A stretch of 64,000 bases of DNA from assembly GCA_030544215.1 (NCBI GenBank), contig JARZZO010000016.1, positions 41,376,001 through 41,440,000 on the forward strand, in the 5' to 3' direction. Source of the DNA: Zantedeschia hybrid cultivar. Its lineage: Eukaryota; Streptophyta; Magnoliopsida; Alismatales; Araceae. A program made the position numbers and the translations under genes. The notes beneath the pieces are model-generated. The model was not told the DNA's origin. It did no database searches and saw only the letters and a program-made list of their open reading frames with translations. Below are positions 22,010-33,718 of this stretch, piece after piece; within the stretch, counting starts at the first letter, position 1, and every line of letters begins with the position of its first letter.

Positions 22010-24190
22010 ACGATGGAGAGCGGAGTGCGGAGTAGAGGGAGTGGGACAGAGGGAGTGTGGACTCTCGTTCAAGGTAGATGGGGGAGGCTTGCCCTGAGGG
22101 TTGAAGCATCAAAGGCTCCTCCATTTGCTTTCCCAGTGGAGAAAGATGTCTGCATCCGTTGCCTAAGAAAAGGCCACTAGGCGAGGGACTATAAGGCGAA
22201 TGTAAGGTGCTTAGTATGTGGGGGAGAGAGGCACAAAAGGAGCTCCTGCAAGAGGAAGGTCTCTAAGCAGGGGGGGTTCGTGTCTCCAATCTTGAAGCAG
22301 GTTCCTGCTATCATCCCTAATGAGAAGATAGTAAGGTCTTCTTCTCCATTGCAAGATTCTAGGAACCTTTTGGTGTTTGAACCTGTTACCATTCCTTGGT
22401 CACAGGAAGTTGCCGAAGCCAAGAATTCCTGGAAGATTGTGTGGTATTCTCGTTGACAGAGGGGGGCTTCTGTAATGATGGTGAGGTTTCCTTTGTTGAT
22501 AGCCTGATTCAAGCTCTCCATCGACGATGGCCTTTGGTGCAAGACTGGTGGTACAGGGTAACATCTTCGAGGTCTCTTCTGGTCAAAGCTAAAGACTCTG
22601 TTTGGAAGGAGGAGGCTATTTCCCTCCGGTATTTCAATGTAGAAGACTGGAAGTTCAGTTGCTCTGGGTGGAGAGCAGAGGTGGCAACAGTACCAGCTCA
22701 ATATGAGAAGTTAATTTGGATTAGGCTGATGGATATTCCTCTTCATCTTTGGAATGCTTCTAGTTTTCAAGCTTTAGTTTCTAAATTTGCAATCTTTAGA
22801 AGAGTAGATGTGGAATCCATGAATGCGAAGCATTTCATATTCTCCAGGATCTTTAACGAAGTTGACTGTCATTTGGAAGTCCCTTCAAGAATTAGAATCC
22901 TGGTGGTAGGTAAGCTTTTATGGGTGGCGATTCAATTGGAGAAGGAAGAATCGAAGATTAATTTAGGCTTTGTACATTCTCTAGTAGATTGGACTTGGGC
23001 TGAGGTGGTGGCAGAATACAAAAATCTCAAGTCTATTAGAGCTAAGTTTTCAGTACAAAGGAATGTTTTAACCCGGGTGATTCATAGGGAAGAAGAAGAG
23101 GGGGTCTCAAGGGACTCCGCTGAGTCTACTCAGTCTCAATCCGGAGGGAGGCAGGTTGATGTGTTACCGGAAGGTTTGCTCAGTAACAGGGTATATGGAG
23201 AACAGAGGAAGGCACTTTGTTCCAAGATAGACAGATTAGGGGAGGAGACATTCAAATCTGAGTAGATAGTCCGGATTAGCTCAGGAGAACAATCCTTCCC
23301 GAGTTTGACTCAGGAGGTCTTCCAGAACTCGGGGTCTAAGACTCTCTGCACCAGGATCGTATCCGAGGAGAACTTTTGTGAAGATGATCTATTTCAGTCT
23401 TCATTAGGGGCTGGTCTCACTAATGGAGAGTTTGGGACTCTGAGTAGGCCAGGCAGTTATCTCGAGGATGTTGCTGCACTCGAGGCAAGGGTGGCAGGCT
23501 GGGAAATGGAGAGGTATCATCTCCACTCAGAAGGAAAAAGGCTCTTATTGGAGGAGGAGTCCGACAAAAGAGATGTTGTCAGGCTGGGAAGATGAACAGT
23601 TTCAGGCTTCGTTGGCTTCATCGGGTAAGTCCTCGGGCCCTGTTGTTAACAGCGTATCGAGTAAGTCAATCAGGTCCCCATCAAGGGACGTAACGGGTAG
23701 TATTATGACCCGTTCGGACCTTTTTTCCTTACCCATTTCTCTACGATCGGGTTCTGTGCGGGGCAAACAGGTCAGAGAGCCTAGTTCCTTGAAGATAGTG
23801 GCTTGTCTTCCTTCCTCTCACTCTGTTTCCTCTCCGAAGGGGGACCCGCTGATTGAAACAGAGGTAGGAGGTAGATCTAATTGTGATCTTCCGCAGCAGC
23901 TATATGTCGGGAACGAGTTTTTCAGGGGATCAGTGATAGACTAGGCAGGAGGTGCAGTCTTCCAGGGACCACAGAATCTAAGTCAGCAGACATGGAATAG
24001 GACCAGCAGTACAATAATGGGATGGCACTGACAAAATTTGGTCAAGAAGGTCTGATGGGAAACTCAAAGCCTCACGATGTTCTACGACAGGGACACGGTA
24101 AGGGGGCTGCTGGTGGTAAGGAAGCTATTGTGGCAGAAGTAGATTCCCCATAGGATTGTTTGCCTCTTGTGGTCATAAATCCAAGGGAGG
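22010..24190 (+). pseudogene. LINE ORF1: zinc knuckles and DUF4283-like RNA-binding protein
   Basis: ORF1 of plant L1 elements binds the element RNA. Near 22140-22260 two CCHC knuckles are visible: CIRCLRKGH (with a stop just after the His) and CLVCGGERHKRSSC. After a frameshift, 22396-23265 is open and includes WIRLMDIPLHLWNASSFQAL, typical of the DUF4283 domain. A hydrophilic Ser/Glu-rich tail follows to about 24190 in several frames. The knuckles lie upstream of the DUF4283-like domain, the reverse of the more common plant order. Stops and at least three frameshifts make it non-functional. Confidence 0.7.
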
Positions 24191-24443
24191 ACGGGGAGTG
24201 GTCTGATGACACTATAAAAATCATTGGGTTTGGTTGGTATTTCTTTCTCTGGAAAAGAGGAAGTAGTCAGAAAATTCCTGAGAAAGATCCAAAGAGATTT
24301 GAACCTTTCTTTGAGATCGTGTAAGAAAGGTAGTGGCATTGGAGTGAAGATCGGCAGCAGGGAATTGACTTTCCTTCAAAGCAACGTACAACTTGAAGGT
24401 CTTAGGCCGAGAAAAAGTTGTGGTAAGGGTAAGAATGTTTATT

Positions 24444-27120
24444 TTCCATGAACATAGTTCGCTAGAATGTCAGAGGTCTGAATGGGAATGTGAAAGGCAG
24501 GGAAGTCATAAACATGATACAAATTAACAAAGTACAAGTTATGTGTTTGCCAGAAACAAAGGGTGTAGAGAAAGATGAAGAGATTATCAGAAGAATAAGA
24601 GCTAACAGACTTAAAGGGTGGGGCAATAAAACTAGCTGAAGGTATGAGTGGGGGAATTTTGATATTGTGGAATCAGGATGTGCTTCAGTGGTGCAATATT
24701 AGTGGGGACTTACTGTATTTCCATTGATTTCAAACTGAAAAGCAAAGATATCCTCTGGACATTTATAGGGGTGTATGGGCCTCAGGATATGCATGCAAAG
24801 ATGGAGTTCTTTAATGAGTTAAGAGATTTGCAATATTATAGTGTAGAGGCATGGTGTGTAGGAGGAGATTTTAATGTTGTAAGGTTCCCAGGAGAAAGAG
24901 AGAATCAATTGGGCTGGAATTCTGAGATGGACTCCTTTGGAGATGGGTGAATGCTTGCAGCCTCATTGAAGTGGATTCCACAACAGTTTGGGCTAATGCT
25001 AGGTCCAAATCAAAAATTGACAAATTTTTCATTACTCCACAGTGGCAATAGAAGTTTTGCAAATTTTATTTGAAAGGTTTACCTAGAATTCTCTCATATC
25101 ATACTCCTCTTATGCTTTCTGTTGGGGAGAATAGAAGTAATAAAGATAGAGTATTCAGAATTGAATTGGCCTAGCTGAAACAGGAAGATTGTTTTGATCT
25201 AATATCAAAATGGTGGAAGGAAGCACCTCTTCATTCAAATGCCTGCTATAATCTGGCTTCTAAACTTAAATGGGTGAAGAAGAAACTGAATAAGTAGAGT
25301 GAGAAAACCTTTGGACATCTGCAAGGGTTCGAAAGGATTTGCTTAAAGAGATTGAAGATTTTCAAGCCAAACATGATAATGATCTTATTACTACAGAAGA
25401 AATTCAGCCATGGGAAAATAAAAAACAGCAATATCTTGACTGGACATTAAGGGAGGAAATCAAGTGGATAGAAGAGAACTTTGGCTAAAAGATCAAAGGA
25501 ACTTTGGCTAAAAGAGGGTGATAAAAATACTTCATATTTTCACGCAATGGCTAGTGGAAAAAAGAGAAGAATTTTGATAGAATCCCTGAAGGTTGAAAAT
25601 CAAGTTATATATGAGGAACAGGAAAAAGGAGCAGCTACAGTTAATTTTTTTGATTAAGGAAGAGGAGGAGTGGAGACCATGGATCAGTTCTAACATGTTC
25701 AAGCAAATTTTAGAACAGGAGGCAAATAATCTGATTCGACCATTCTCTGAGGAGGAAATTAAGGCTGCAGTTTTTAGCATGGATGTTCACAAATCCCCGG
25801 GACCAGATGGCTTCTCATTTAGGGTTCTATCAGTATTTTTGGGAAGTTATTAAGACTGATATTATGGCAACGGTTAAAGAATTTGAAAGTAGGCCTTGGA
25901 AAAATTAAATCTCTTAATTCTACATTCATAGTCCTTATCCCTAAGAAGGACAGTGCAAAATGATTAGGAGATTTCAGGCCTATTAGTTTGCTAAATGGCA
26001 GTTACAAGATCATTACAAAAGCCTTGGTCACAAGACTCAAGCAAGTGATCAGCAAGGTGATAGATTCCAATCAAGCAGCCTTTATTCAGGGCAGATTTAT
26101 TCTTGACAATTTTATGGCTGCCTACGAATGCATTCATGATCAAAAGAAGAAAAAAGGAATGTGTTGTGTGTAAGATTGATTTTGAAAAGGCTTATGATAG
26201 AATAAACTGAAATTGCTGGTTGAGAGTTATGCAGCTGATGGGATTTAAAAGGAAATGGATAGAATAGATAGCTAATTGCATTGGGACAGCAAAATTCTCT
26301 ATTTTAATCAATGGAGCTCCATTTGGTTACTTTGGAAGCTCGAGAGGTCTTAGGCAAGGTGATCCCCTATCACCTCTCCTCTTTTTAATAGTAGGACAGG
26401 TTATGAGCTCCATGTGGAATAAAGTAAGAGATTGTCACATCATTGAGGGTATCAAAGTTAGAAGGATGGAAGAGGAGGTGACTCTCCCTCAATATGTTGA
26501 AGATACGATTTTATTTTCATCAACAAACGAAGAAAAGATGGTTAATTTGAAGATTTTGCTGAAGATTTTAGAAGCTGTAATTGGACTAAAAATTAACTTC
26601 TCAAAAAGTGAAATGGTTGGTATTAGAGTACCAGAGGATAAGAAGGTTGTTTTATCAAATATGATCTATGTGCAGTCAGTTTCCTTCCCTATTTTATATT
26701 TGGGACTTCCTCTGTCAGATAGGAAGTTAAATAATTCTGATTGGAACCCTTTGATCAGAAAATTTGAGTGTAAACTCCAAGGATGGAAAGGTTCCCTTCT
26801 CACAACAGGGGGAAGATGGTTCTATCTAAATCTGTGCTCTCCAGTTTGGATACCTATTTCTTATCCATTTTTGTTGTGCCAAAAATGGTATGTAAGAAAT
26901 TAGAGTCAATAAGAGTAGCTTTCTTTTGGAAAGGAAAAAATCATGATGTTAAGGGTGGTCATCACATAGGTTGAAAATTTGTATGCAAGAGTACAGAAGA
27001 AGGGGGAACAGATTTATCATCAATCCAAAACATCAACAAAGCTCTTTTGGTCAAATGGATGTGGAGGATAGAAAAGGAAGATCAGTCTCTATTGTGGGTG
27101 CTCAAATTAGGTGTGTGATA
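24444..27120 (+). pseudogene. LINE ORF2: endonuclease and reverse transcriptase
   Basis: The AP-type endonuclease that nicks the target is seen as NVRGLNGNVKGREV at 24453, CLPETKG, then GVYGPQD, GGDFNVVRFPGER and KSKIDKFF. The reverse transcriptase begins near 25720 with LIRPFSEEEIKAAVF and KSPGPDGFS, followed by FRPISLLNGSYKI, NQAAFIQGRFILDN, GLRQGDPLSPLLF (26346) and the catalytic site, here YVEDTILF at 26491 instead of YADDT. YLGLPL follows at 26697. Many stops and frameshifts, including a TAG at the usual Trp of the first motif, disable it. The terminal zf-RVT region is shortened. Confidence 0.8.
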
Positions 27121-27831
27121 TTCATGATTTTGTGTTGCTTATATGAATAGTAAAACTATTAAAAACTCTCAAAAAAAAAAAAAAAAAAAACGTGATCGTC
27201 AGAAACTATAAAAGTTTCAAACAAAAATTGATCGCTTACCTTTTCAAATTTAGAAGATGTTGAGTCCTTGATTCCCTTCCTTTGGTCGGCCAAAGAAAGA
27301 GAGCCATTTTATCAATATGTTCTTGCTTTTGATTTCTTGATGATCGTTGCCTTTGATTCTCTTTCTTTCTTATTCTTCGTACCTTGCAAAAGATTAAACA
27401 AGAAAGAAAAATAATCTAATTAGAATTAGAGTAGAGTAGTATCTATTCTAATAGGAAATTTAAACATGCAACTAAACTAATCTACTCACTTGATTGTTGT
27501 TCTTTAAATCCCTATAAGCATGTGGGTACAAAAATATGAGTGTGTATGTGTGAACATGGAGTGGTGATGATGAACTATAGAAAAACAATGAAGAAATTAT
27601 ATGAAATTAATGGAAACCTAGAAAAGGTATTAGAGAAAGAAGATGGTTGGTTGGCTCCTCCATAGCCTTTATCTTCAAGAGCTTCAAAGGACGAAAGGGA
27701 TGAACAAAAAGAAGCTTTGGATGAAGTTTCTCTTGTTGTCCACGTTTTTCTCCTCTAGAGCCTTCAAACACCTTGCTTCAAGTTTCAAAATCACTAATGC
27801 CCAACCTCTTTCAAAGGTCCAAAAGGTGTTG

Positions 27832-27839
27832 TATTTATA
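27832..27839 (-). promoter_or_regulatory. TATA box of element A LTR
   Basis: TATAAATA on -, about 150 bp downstream of the nearest dyad module (27984-28016) and 564 bp inside the LTR start, is the expected place for the U3/R promoter. Confidence 0.55.
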
Positions 27840-27983
27840 AGAATATGTTTAGGGGTGTTTAGGACTTCAAAAGAACTCTCTCCCGCAATTGGACTTACCT
27901 TGGACGAGTATGGAGGAGGTAGCAACTTTCCCAACTTCGGAAACCGGATTATCTCGGCCAAATCATGTTTATCAGGAAACTCG

Positions 27984-28287
27984 CAAATCGCGTCGTCTAA
28001 ATGGAACGCCATTTAGCTAATTAAAGCGGCCAAAATAGGAACAAGATCCGAAAAGAAACCCGAAATATATTAGGAAACCTAAATAGCGTCTCCTGTGGGC
28101 GACGTGCTTTAGATAATTAGAAAATTAATTCGAATTAAAAATCAAAAACCTAGACGGATTAGGACTTAACTGGCGTCTCCCCTAGGCGACACTATTCAGT
28201 TAAACCTATCTGAATTTGAAAATTTAATTCTGAATTGATTTCGGCTATGAATCTAAATGGCGTCGTGCTTTGGCGACGCTAATTAAC
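27984..28287. promoter_or_regulatory. Dyad array in the U3 of element A (four modules)
   Basis: Left half-sites at about 27989, 28085, 28169 and 28259 (CGCGTC, AGCGTC, GGCGTC, GGCGTC) are each followed by 10 bp and the complementary half. The surrounding sequence shows no similarity to the Tekay-like LTR, so the module is shared between unrelated LTRs. Confidence 0.65.
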
Positions 28288-28403
28288 AAATTTTGAGAAA
28301 AATCAAGAAAAATTAATTAATGATTAAACATTAAACCATTTTGGGACGTCATAATTGTGACATAAGATTTACTCAATATGAGGTCAAAATTAGCGTGTCT
28401 ACA

Positions 28404-28417
28404 GCTGCCCCACCTTG
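28404..28417 (-). other. Polypurine tract of element A
   Basis: CAAGGTGGGGCAGC on - lies directly before the LTR start TGTAGACA. Confidence 0.6.
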
Positions 28418-29394
28418 GCATTGACTTTGCAAGGGAGTGAAATAGAATAGAATGAACTGAAAAGGTAATGCCAAGGTGTGATGAGACACGCTCTCAACAT
28501 CATATGATAGAAATTTTTCTCAAAATAATCAATAAAATAACTCAAAAAGATCAATAGAATCAATCATGTCTAGATGAAAGAGACAAAGAAATAAAATAAG
28601 TTTGATCAACTTCCTCGATTAGGAAGTACCTTAGGTCATAAACCCTGCAGGTTTCATCATGGAAAGCGGTTACCAGCCAATGTGGACGTGCTACAACTAT
28701 GATGGATCTTAAAAGGAAACAAGAAAATTTGGGATAAAGAATCCAAACAATGATAGAATTCTAAAGATATCTTCAAGAAAACCTCAAAGACAATTGAGAA
28801 ATCAATTCAAAATGAAATATTTCATATCACATTGGGATTTATTAGATCAATGGTCCGAAATTTAATTAATAATTAATTCTTATTATAATAATTTTAAAAT
28901 CCTACATGATGTATGCTGGGTTAAAATGAAACTTAAAATAAAATAAAATATAATTTAATCAAGGATAATATTGTTAAACTGACATTGGTGAGTCAAGATA
29001 CCAATTCTGTAATTCAGTGCTAAGCCGAAGCTCGTTTATCTACACATTGTTTCACAAAAGCGGAACCATCGTCCTTATCAATCAACAATCCAACGGCCTA
29101 TCTATACGATTAAGAATCTTCTGAAATTATCACTGTTTTTGTTGAAGGGGAACTCAAATTCCAGTTTCATCAAAATCACAAAGTCCTTGATATATCTAAT
29201 AATTATTTATCATATAGTAATGATAATGCAAATCAACTATATAAATGAATACAAGGATAGAAATAACTCATCTTCTCTTTCTTGAATTGCCTGCACTCAA
29301 ATTTCATCAGTAACTTCAAGCAAATAGATAATCAACATTAAATAGTAGCAATTATGGATTTTCGGAAAAATATCAGAAATTCAGAAACCTAATC
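28418..29394. other. Non-coding stretch of element A
   Basis: AT-rich sequence between the purine tract and the upstream antisense gene. I see no gene, tandem repeat or RNA gene. Confidence 0.45.
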
Positions 29395-29456
29395 AAAAGG
29401 CGTCACTGTTCACAAACGTCATTTAAATGACGTCGTCCCGTCCAAATGCCATTTAA
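29395..29456. promoter_or_regulatory. Chained dyad pair upstream of an antisense gene
   Basis: GGCGTC (29399) and AACGTC (29415), then GACGTC (29429) and AATGCC (29445): two modules with 10-bp spacers joined by ATTTAAAT. They end about 105 bp before a TATA box. Confidence 0.6.
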
Positions 29457-29560
29457 CTTACAGAAACAGTTCTCTGTTCCGACTCCAATCCGAACTCTAC
29501 TTGCCTTAATGCACATCCCTCTTCCAATTCGGAAGGGTTTCCCAATCTCTTAAATCACCT

Positions 29561-29567
29561 TATAAAA
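29561..29567 (+). promoter_or_regulatory. TATA box of the first antisense gene of element A
   Basis: TATAAAA followed by CCTTCCTCTCTTC and an A/G-rich leader; the first in-frame ATG of the downstream gene is at 30066. The leader may contain an intron (AAGTAAGC near 29785), which I cannot prove. Confidence 0.45.
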
Positions 29568-30065
29568 CCTTCCTCTCTTCATATCAAAGCATTACAACAA
29601 GCAATCAAGAGGGAAAGGTAAAGGATTCTCTCCAGAGCTCAAAAGAAAGAGGGGAAGAACAAAGAGAAATCAAGAAAATTAATCCAAGGAGGGTGAATTC
29701 TATTTCAAACAAGAGGATGAGAAAGGCGATTGAAAAGCTTTCTGAAGTGAAAGATCATCTTAGTGGGTGAGATCCTAACTTACAAGTAAGCTAATCTATC
29801 TTTCAATTAATTCTTTATATGCAACTCTCTACATATTCTCCACAATCCGATTCTTCATGGTTATGATAGAACTATTTCAATTTCTTTCTTCATCTAGGGA
29901 TATCCTTTCTTTCCTGATCCAAGAAGATTTTCTTCACTTCCATAGGTCTAAAAGCTAGTTAACAAGATCAATTTCTCTATGCAATCTTATATATCCAAGT
30001 GACATATCTAAAGGTTGATCATTCATGCCAAACATTACAAAAGCACAAGCATAGATTGGGCTGCA

Positions 30066-31064
30066 ATGGGCACTTTGATCGAGCTATGACATCCACAAAC
30101 TCATACTTTTCTTTTTGCCACGTTCGAAGACACCATCCTCTTAAAAGAAGCCGAACTCTTATTAGGTCTTCTTAAACTTAACGTCAACAATGATGAACCT
30201 GATTTGAGTGATATGATATTCATGAGGGAAAGAATCACGGGTCAATAATTACTAGAAAAGATTATGAAGGGCTCAAAAGAAGTTCAAGGTTGTCTTATTA
30301 AGAAGGGAATTAATCTCGCGAAATTAGCCGAATGGACTCTGAAGAAGATAGAAGATCTCAAGGATGAAGATAAAGAGGACGTGATGAAGGCACTCACCAC
30401 ATGCTTAGTTGGAGCTCTACTATTTCCTGCCCAAGATAATATTCTAGAAGATGATCAAATTAGCGCAATCAATGGGATTTTTGAGGAAAAGCATATTAGC
30501 ACAGCGGTTCTAGCCTACCTCTATAGTGGGCTCTCTGCAGCTTCTACAGGTCAACCTCCTTATGGTAGCATGGTTCTTTTAGCTTTGTGGGTAGAGTTCC
30601 ACTTCAAGTACAACCATAATGAAGAAGTTGTTCCAAGGATATCCCAGACATATCAGCGCAGTCCCATCTTTCCTATCTCCAATATAGTGAAGTTCAACGA
30701 CAACATGACCAATCGAACGCCCAACCTCAAGACTCGGGTGGATTGGCATGCTTACTTCAAGACTATGCCCAGAACTGGATTCGAATCCACACCACTTGCT
30801 CTCATGGAAAAAGCGGTTCGAGTGCACCGTGATGTTGGCACAGAACTCCGACTAATCTGGGCAACCGAGTTCATTCTCTATAATCCGCATCTCTGTCACC
30901 CTCAACTTGGTATGCCTCACTACGAATTTTCAGAAATATCTGCTCTTTCTCCAATTAAGAAGCGGGCATTAGGAACTGACGAAGAATTCGAGGCGACAGA
31001 ACTTATTGCAACTCTGTGGAACTTCATTATGAAGCCAATAAAGAACTATGGAAATCATATGTAA
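30066..31064 (+). pseudogene. Antisense gene 1 of element A: DUF7745/PMD-like protein
   Basis: The frame starts at ATG 30066 and runs 333 codons with two stops (TGA at 30087 and TAA at 30246); from 30264 it is open for 266 codons. The N-terminal part (HTFLFATFEDTILLKEAELL, then LLGLL) resembles the start of plant-mobile-domain and DUF7745 proteins. Next come AVLAYLYSGLSAAS and MVLLALWVEFHF, the two helices usually seen in these families, then a WHAYFKTM block and ILYNPHLCHPQLGMPHYEF. Such proteins are mostly known from plant transposons; no biochemical role is established. It is opposite to pol and 0.8 kb upstream of the PMD gene on the same strand, with its own TATA box and dyads. Family assignment is by eye. 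Confidence 0.5.
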
Positions 31065-31340
31065 AGAAGCTTAAAAGAATCCGCCCTTGAAAGGCCTTCA
31101 TTCTTATCTTCCAATTTGATGTATTTTGATTTTCTTTTCAATGAAGAATCCTTTCTTTATGTAGTAGAAATCCTTCCTTAATATTTACAATTTTTCGGTA
31201 ATTTTTTCTTGAATGGAACTGTGATTTTTTCCTTAAAATATGAAGGTTTGGGTTCAGTTAATCCAAATCGCATCGACTCAGAGAGACGGTTTTCAATCTT
31301 AATCAATTTCCAAATAAAAGAATTTAATCTTTAAATGCTC

Positions 31341-31613
31341 AGAATAGCGTCTGGTCAGCAAGACGCCTTTCAATTCTCTCACTCCTATTTTTTAGAGATT
31401 TCCAGCAATTAACCCACTGAATTGCGTCTTTCTTACAAGACACGAATACTAATTCTTTCAAAATTCCCTCAGTACAGCCCTGACCAAAAGAGGCGGTAAA
31501 ATCCAAAAGGCGTCGCTCACTAAGGACGCGTTTCACAAATTTCAAAAACTTTCTGTTGTCGCCTCAGTTTGTGCGCCACCGAATGGCGTCGCTGTCCCAA
31601 GACGCGATTTAAC
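31341..31613. promoter_or_regulatory. Dyad array upstream of the PMD gene (four modules)
   Basis: Left half-sites at 31346, 31423, 31509 and 31585, each with a 10-bp spacer. The array is followed by a pyrimidine-rich leader (31640-31700), as in the Tekay-like LTR where array 1 also precedes a pyrimidine-rich block. Confidence 0.65.
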
Positions 31614-32146
31614 GAATTCAAACAGGGGTTAGCGAGACCGAGCCTCTTTCTTCCTCATTCTCTCCTTAGGCTTCCTCTTTCCTCTCTTCTTCCTCCTCTC
31701 CGGCGACGACGGCGAACTCCTCTTGTTCCAGTGCTCTCTCTTGATTTCGGCGAGCTTCTCCAACTCCGACGAGCTTTTCCGGCCACCCTCTCATCTCTAC
31801 CTTCTCTCCCAATCTCAAACTCCCTCTCTTTCTCCATCTCTAGCTCTTGCTCTCACCCTCTCTCCCTCAATCCCATGGAATCCAGTGAACCTAGCGGCAT
31901 GAGCGGGAAGCAGCGGAGAGTTACCGCCATGGAGGTGGTGGAGGTGGGCGAGGAGGAAGCTCCGGAAACGACGCCGACCGAGGAATTGGTGCTCATGGAG
32001 GCGCCGGCTTTCATGGAGGCCAAGGAAGCCCCTCCCGCGACTCAGGAGGACGAGGAAGCGGTAGCACCGGCCGAAGAGGCAGGCCTACTTTTGGTAAACC
32101 TCAAAACACTCTCTTTTATACCCACAGGTTCTCGAAACCTGTAGTG

Positions 32147-32206
32147 AATGACGTCTGGGGACAGGGACGCCTTTTGAAACGCGTCCCTGTACCATAACGC
32201 AACTCA
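32147..32206. promoter_or_regulatory. Dyad pair inside intron 1 of the PMD gene
   Basis: GACGTC (32150) to GACGCC (32166) and CGCGTC (32180) to AACGCA (32196): two modules with 10-bp spacers joined by TTTTGAAA. Confidence 0.6.
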
Positions 32207-33718
32207 AAAATAATGATAATTGTTTCAAAATTTGATTATTAATGCCCTGACGATGAATTTGATGAATTATTTGGACAATTGCAGGGGACAATGAGGACCA
32301 AGATCTCCTGGGACCTAGTGGTGGTGGCCTACAGGGGTCTCCCAGATTTTCAAAAGGCCCAACTAGCGGAGATGGGGTTTCGGGAGATATTGGAGATCGA
32401 GCCATTTTGGATCGACCTGGTACTACTCCAGGTCCTGAGGGAGCGATGGTATGCCGAGAGCAGGCATTTATAAATATCCTGGGGACACATGGTCCCCAGT
32501 CTCGAAGACGTATGTAGGATCACCGGCCTTCGGGTGGATGGCTGGGCTGTGAGTGTGATAACGCATCCCGATTATAGAGAGTTTACTCAGGAGCTATTAG
32601 ACTTAGAGTGCACGGGACCAGAAGGGCGAGAGTCTCGAACCCTCGTGAGGGTACCTGTAGAGAGATCTTTAGGTTTAGTAGAATTGAGGCAGTAGACAGA
32701 TGAGTCTAGGAGAAGTTCAGAGAGTGACTAGCCCGAGCATCTAGTGAGGTGTACTGCCAGGATCCGAGTGACAGGGCTAGTGTTTTTAAGAACCTTAGGA
32801 GGTTCTTTATTTTCTTCTTTGGCAGGCTCCTTTTTGGAACCAAGGGAGATTATATCCACTGCCGTTTCTTGACCCTTCTTACCGATTTAAACCACTTAGC
32901 TGAGTATGCCTGGGGTGCGGCCCTTCTGACCCACCTTTTCACTGACCTTTCTGCTGTCATGCCTGATCGGGAGACCACTATCAACGGCTTCGCGCTGTTC
33001 CTTCAGGTATTTAGTTCATTTTATATTTGTTTCATTAAATGTTTATAATACAATGCATGCGATGCATATGATTATGATGATTCTAACCTATATGTTCTTG
33101 TATGCAGGTGTGGAGCTATTATTATTTTCCTCTCGGCCGAGCGAGACCATCAAAGCAGCCAGCGGCAGTTCCGCTTGCCCGGCGCTGGCATCCGATTGTG
33201 GACACAGCGCCGCAACACCATCAACTGACGACCCTCCACCGTCAGTTCCTCGATTACCTTGAGCTTTTGGTAAGTTTTTAATCCCCCTTTTATTAAATAC
33301 TTAACATGTTTGTTTAAATGAAATATGTTGATTATAGCAGTTAAAATATCTTATGGAATGTTTGTCAAATATTTTGATTAAATGTTTGATTAAAGGTTTA
33401 GTTAAATACTTGGTTATTTATTGAATATTTTCAATATTTAATCTATGAATGTTATGAATGCGTCTTTTATTTTATTAATTATCTTGCTTATATTTGTAAA
33501 TGCATGACATGAGATGATATGCATATGCAGGATGCACGAGACGCCACTATTCTTACTCTTTGAGGTCACCTCCAAGACGCTACAGCACAACTAGAGCAGG
33601 TCCAAAAAGAGTTGAATGAGCTAGTAAGTATGATATGCATGAATGACATATGCATTATGAATGCTTCCTTTTATTATTAAATTGTTTTGACACTTGTACA
33701 CTGATGGTGGTGTCCTTT

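Larger units (their letters stand above)
21940..27190 (+). mobile_element. L1-type LINE, long but inactive
   Basis: The order on + is ORF1 (zinc knuckles, DUF4283-like domain), ORF2 (endonuclease, reverse transcriptase) and a 20-base poly(A) at 27171-27190. This is a plant L1. The 5' boundary is uncertain and I could not find a target duplication. The element abuts the LTR of element A on its right. Confidence 0.8.
27191..28403 (-). mobile_element. 3' LTR of element A, copy 2 (at least 1.2 kb)
   Basis: On - it starts TGTAGACACGC at 28403 immediately after the purine tract GGTGGGGCAGC. It contains four dyad modules in its U3 and a TATAAATA box (27839-27832). The far end is set by the LINE poly(A) and is probably not the true LTR end. 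Small open frames here (for example 27643-27840) carry no recognisable domain. Confidence 0.6.

Noticed and set aside
24082..24339. Frame on - opposite LINE ORF1
   Set aside because: It is a shadow of the LINE coding strand; the + strand holds the recognisable LINE domains.
30579..30827. Frame on - opposite the DUF7745/PMD-like gene
   Set aside because: The + frame is longer, carries family-like motifs and has a promoter; the - frame is a shadow.
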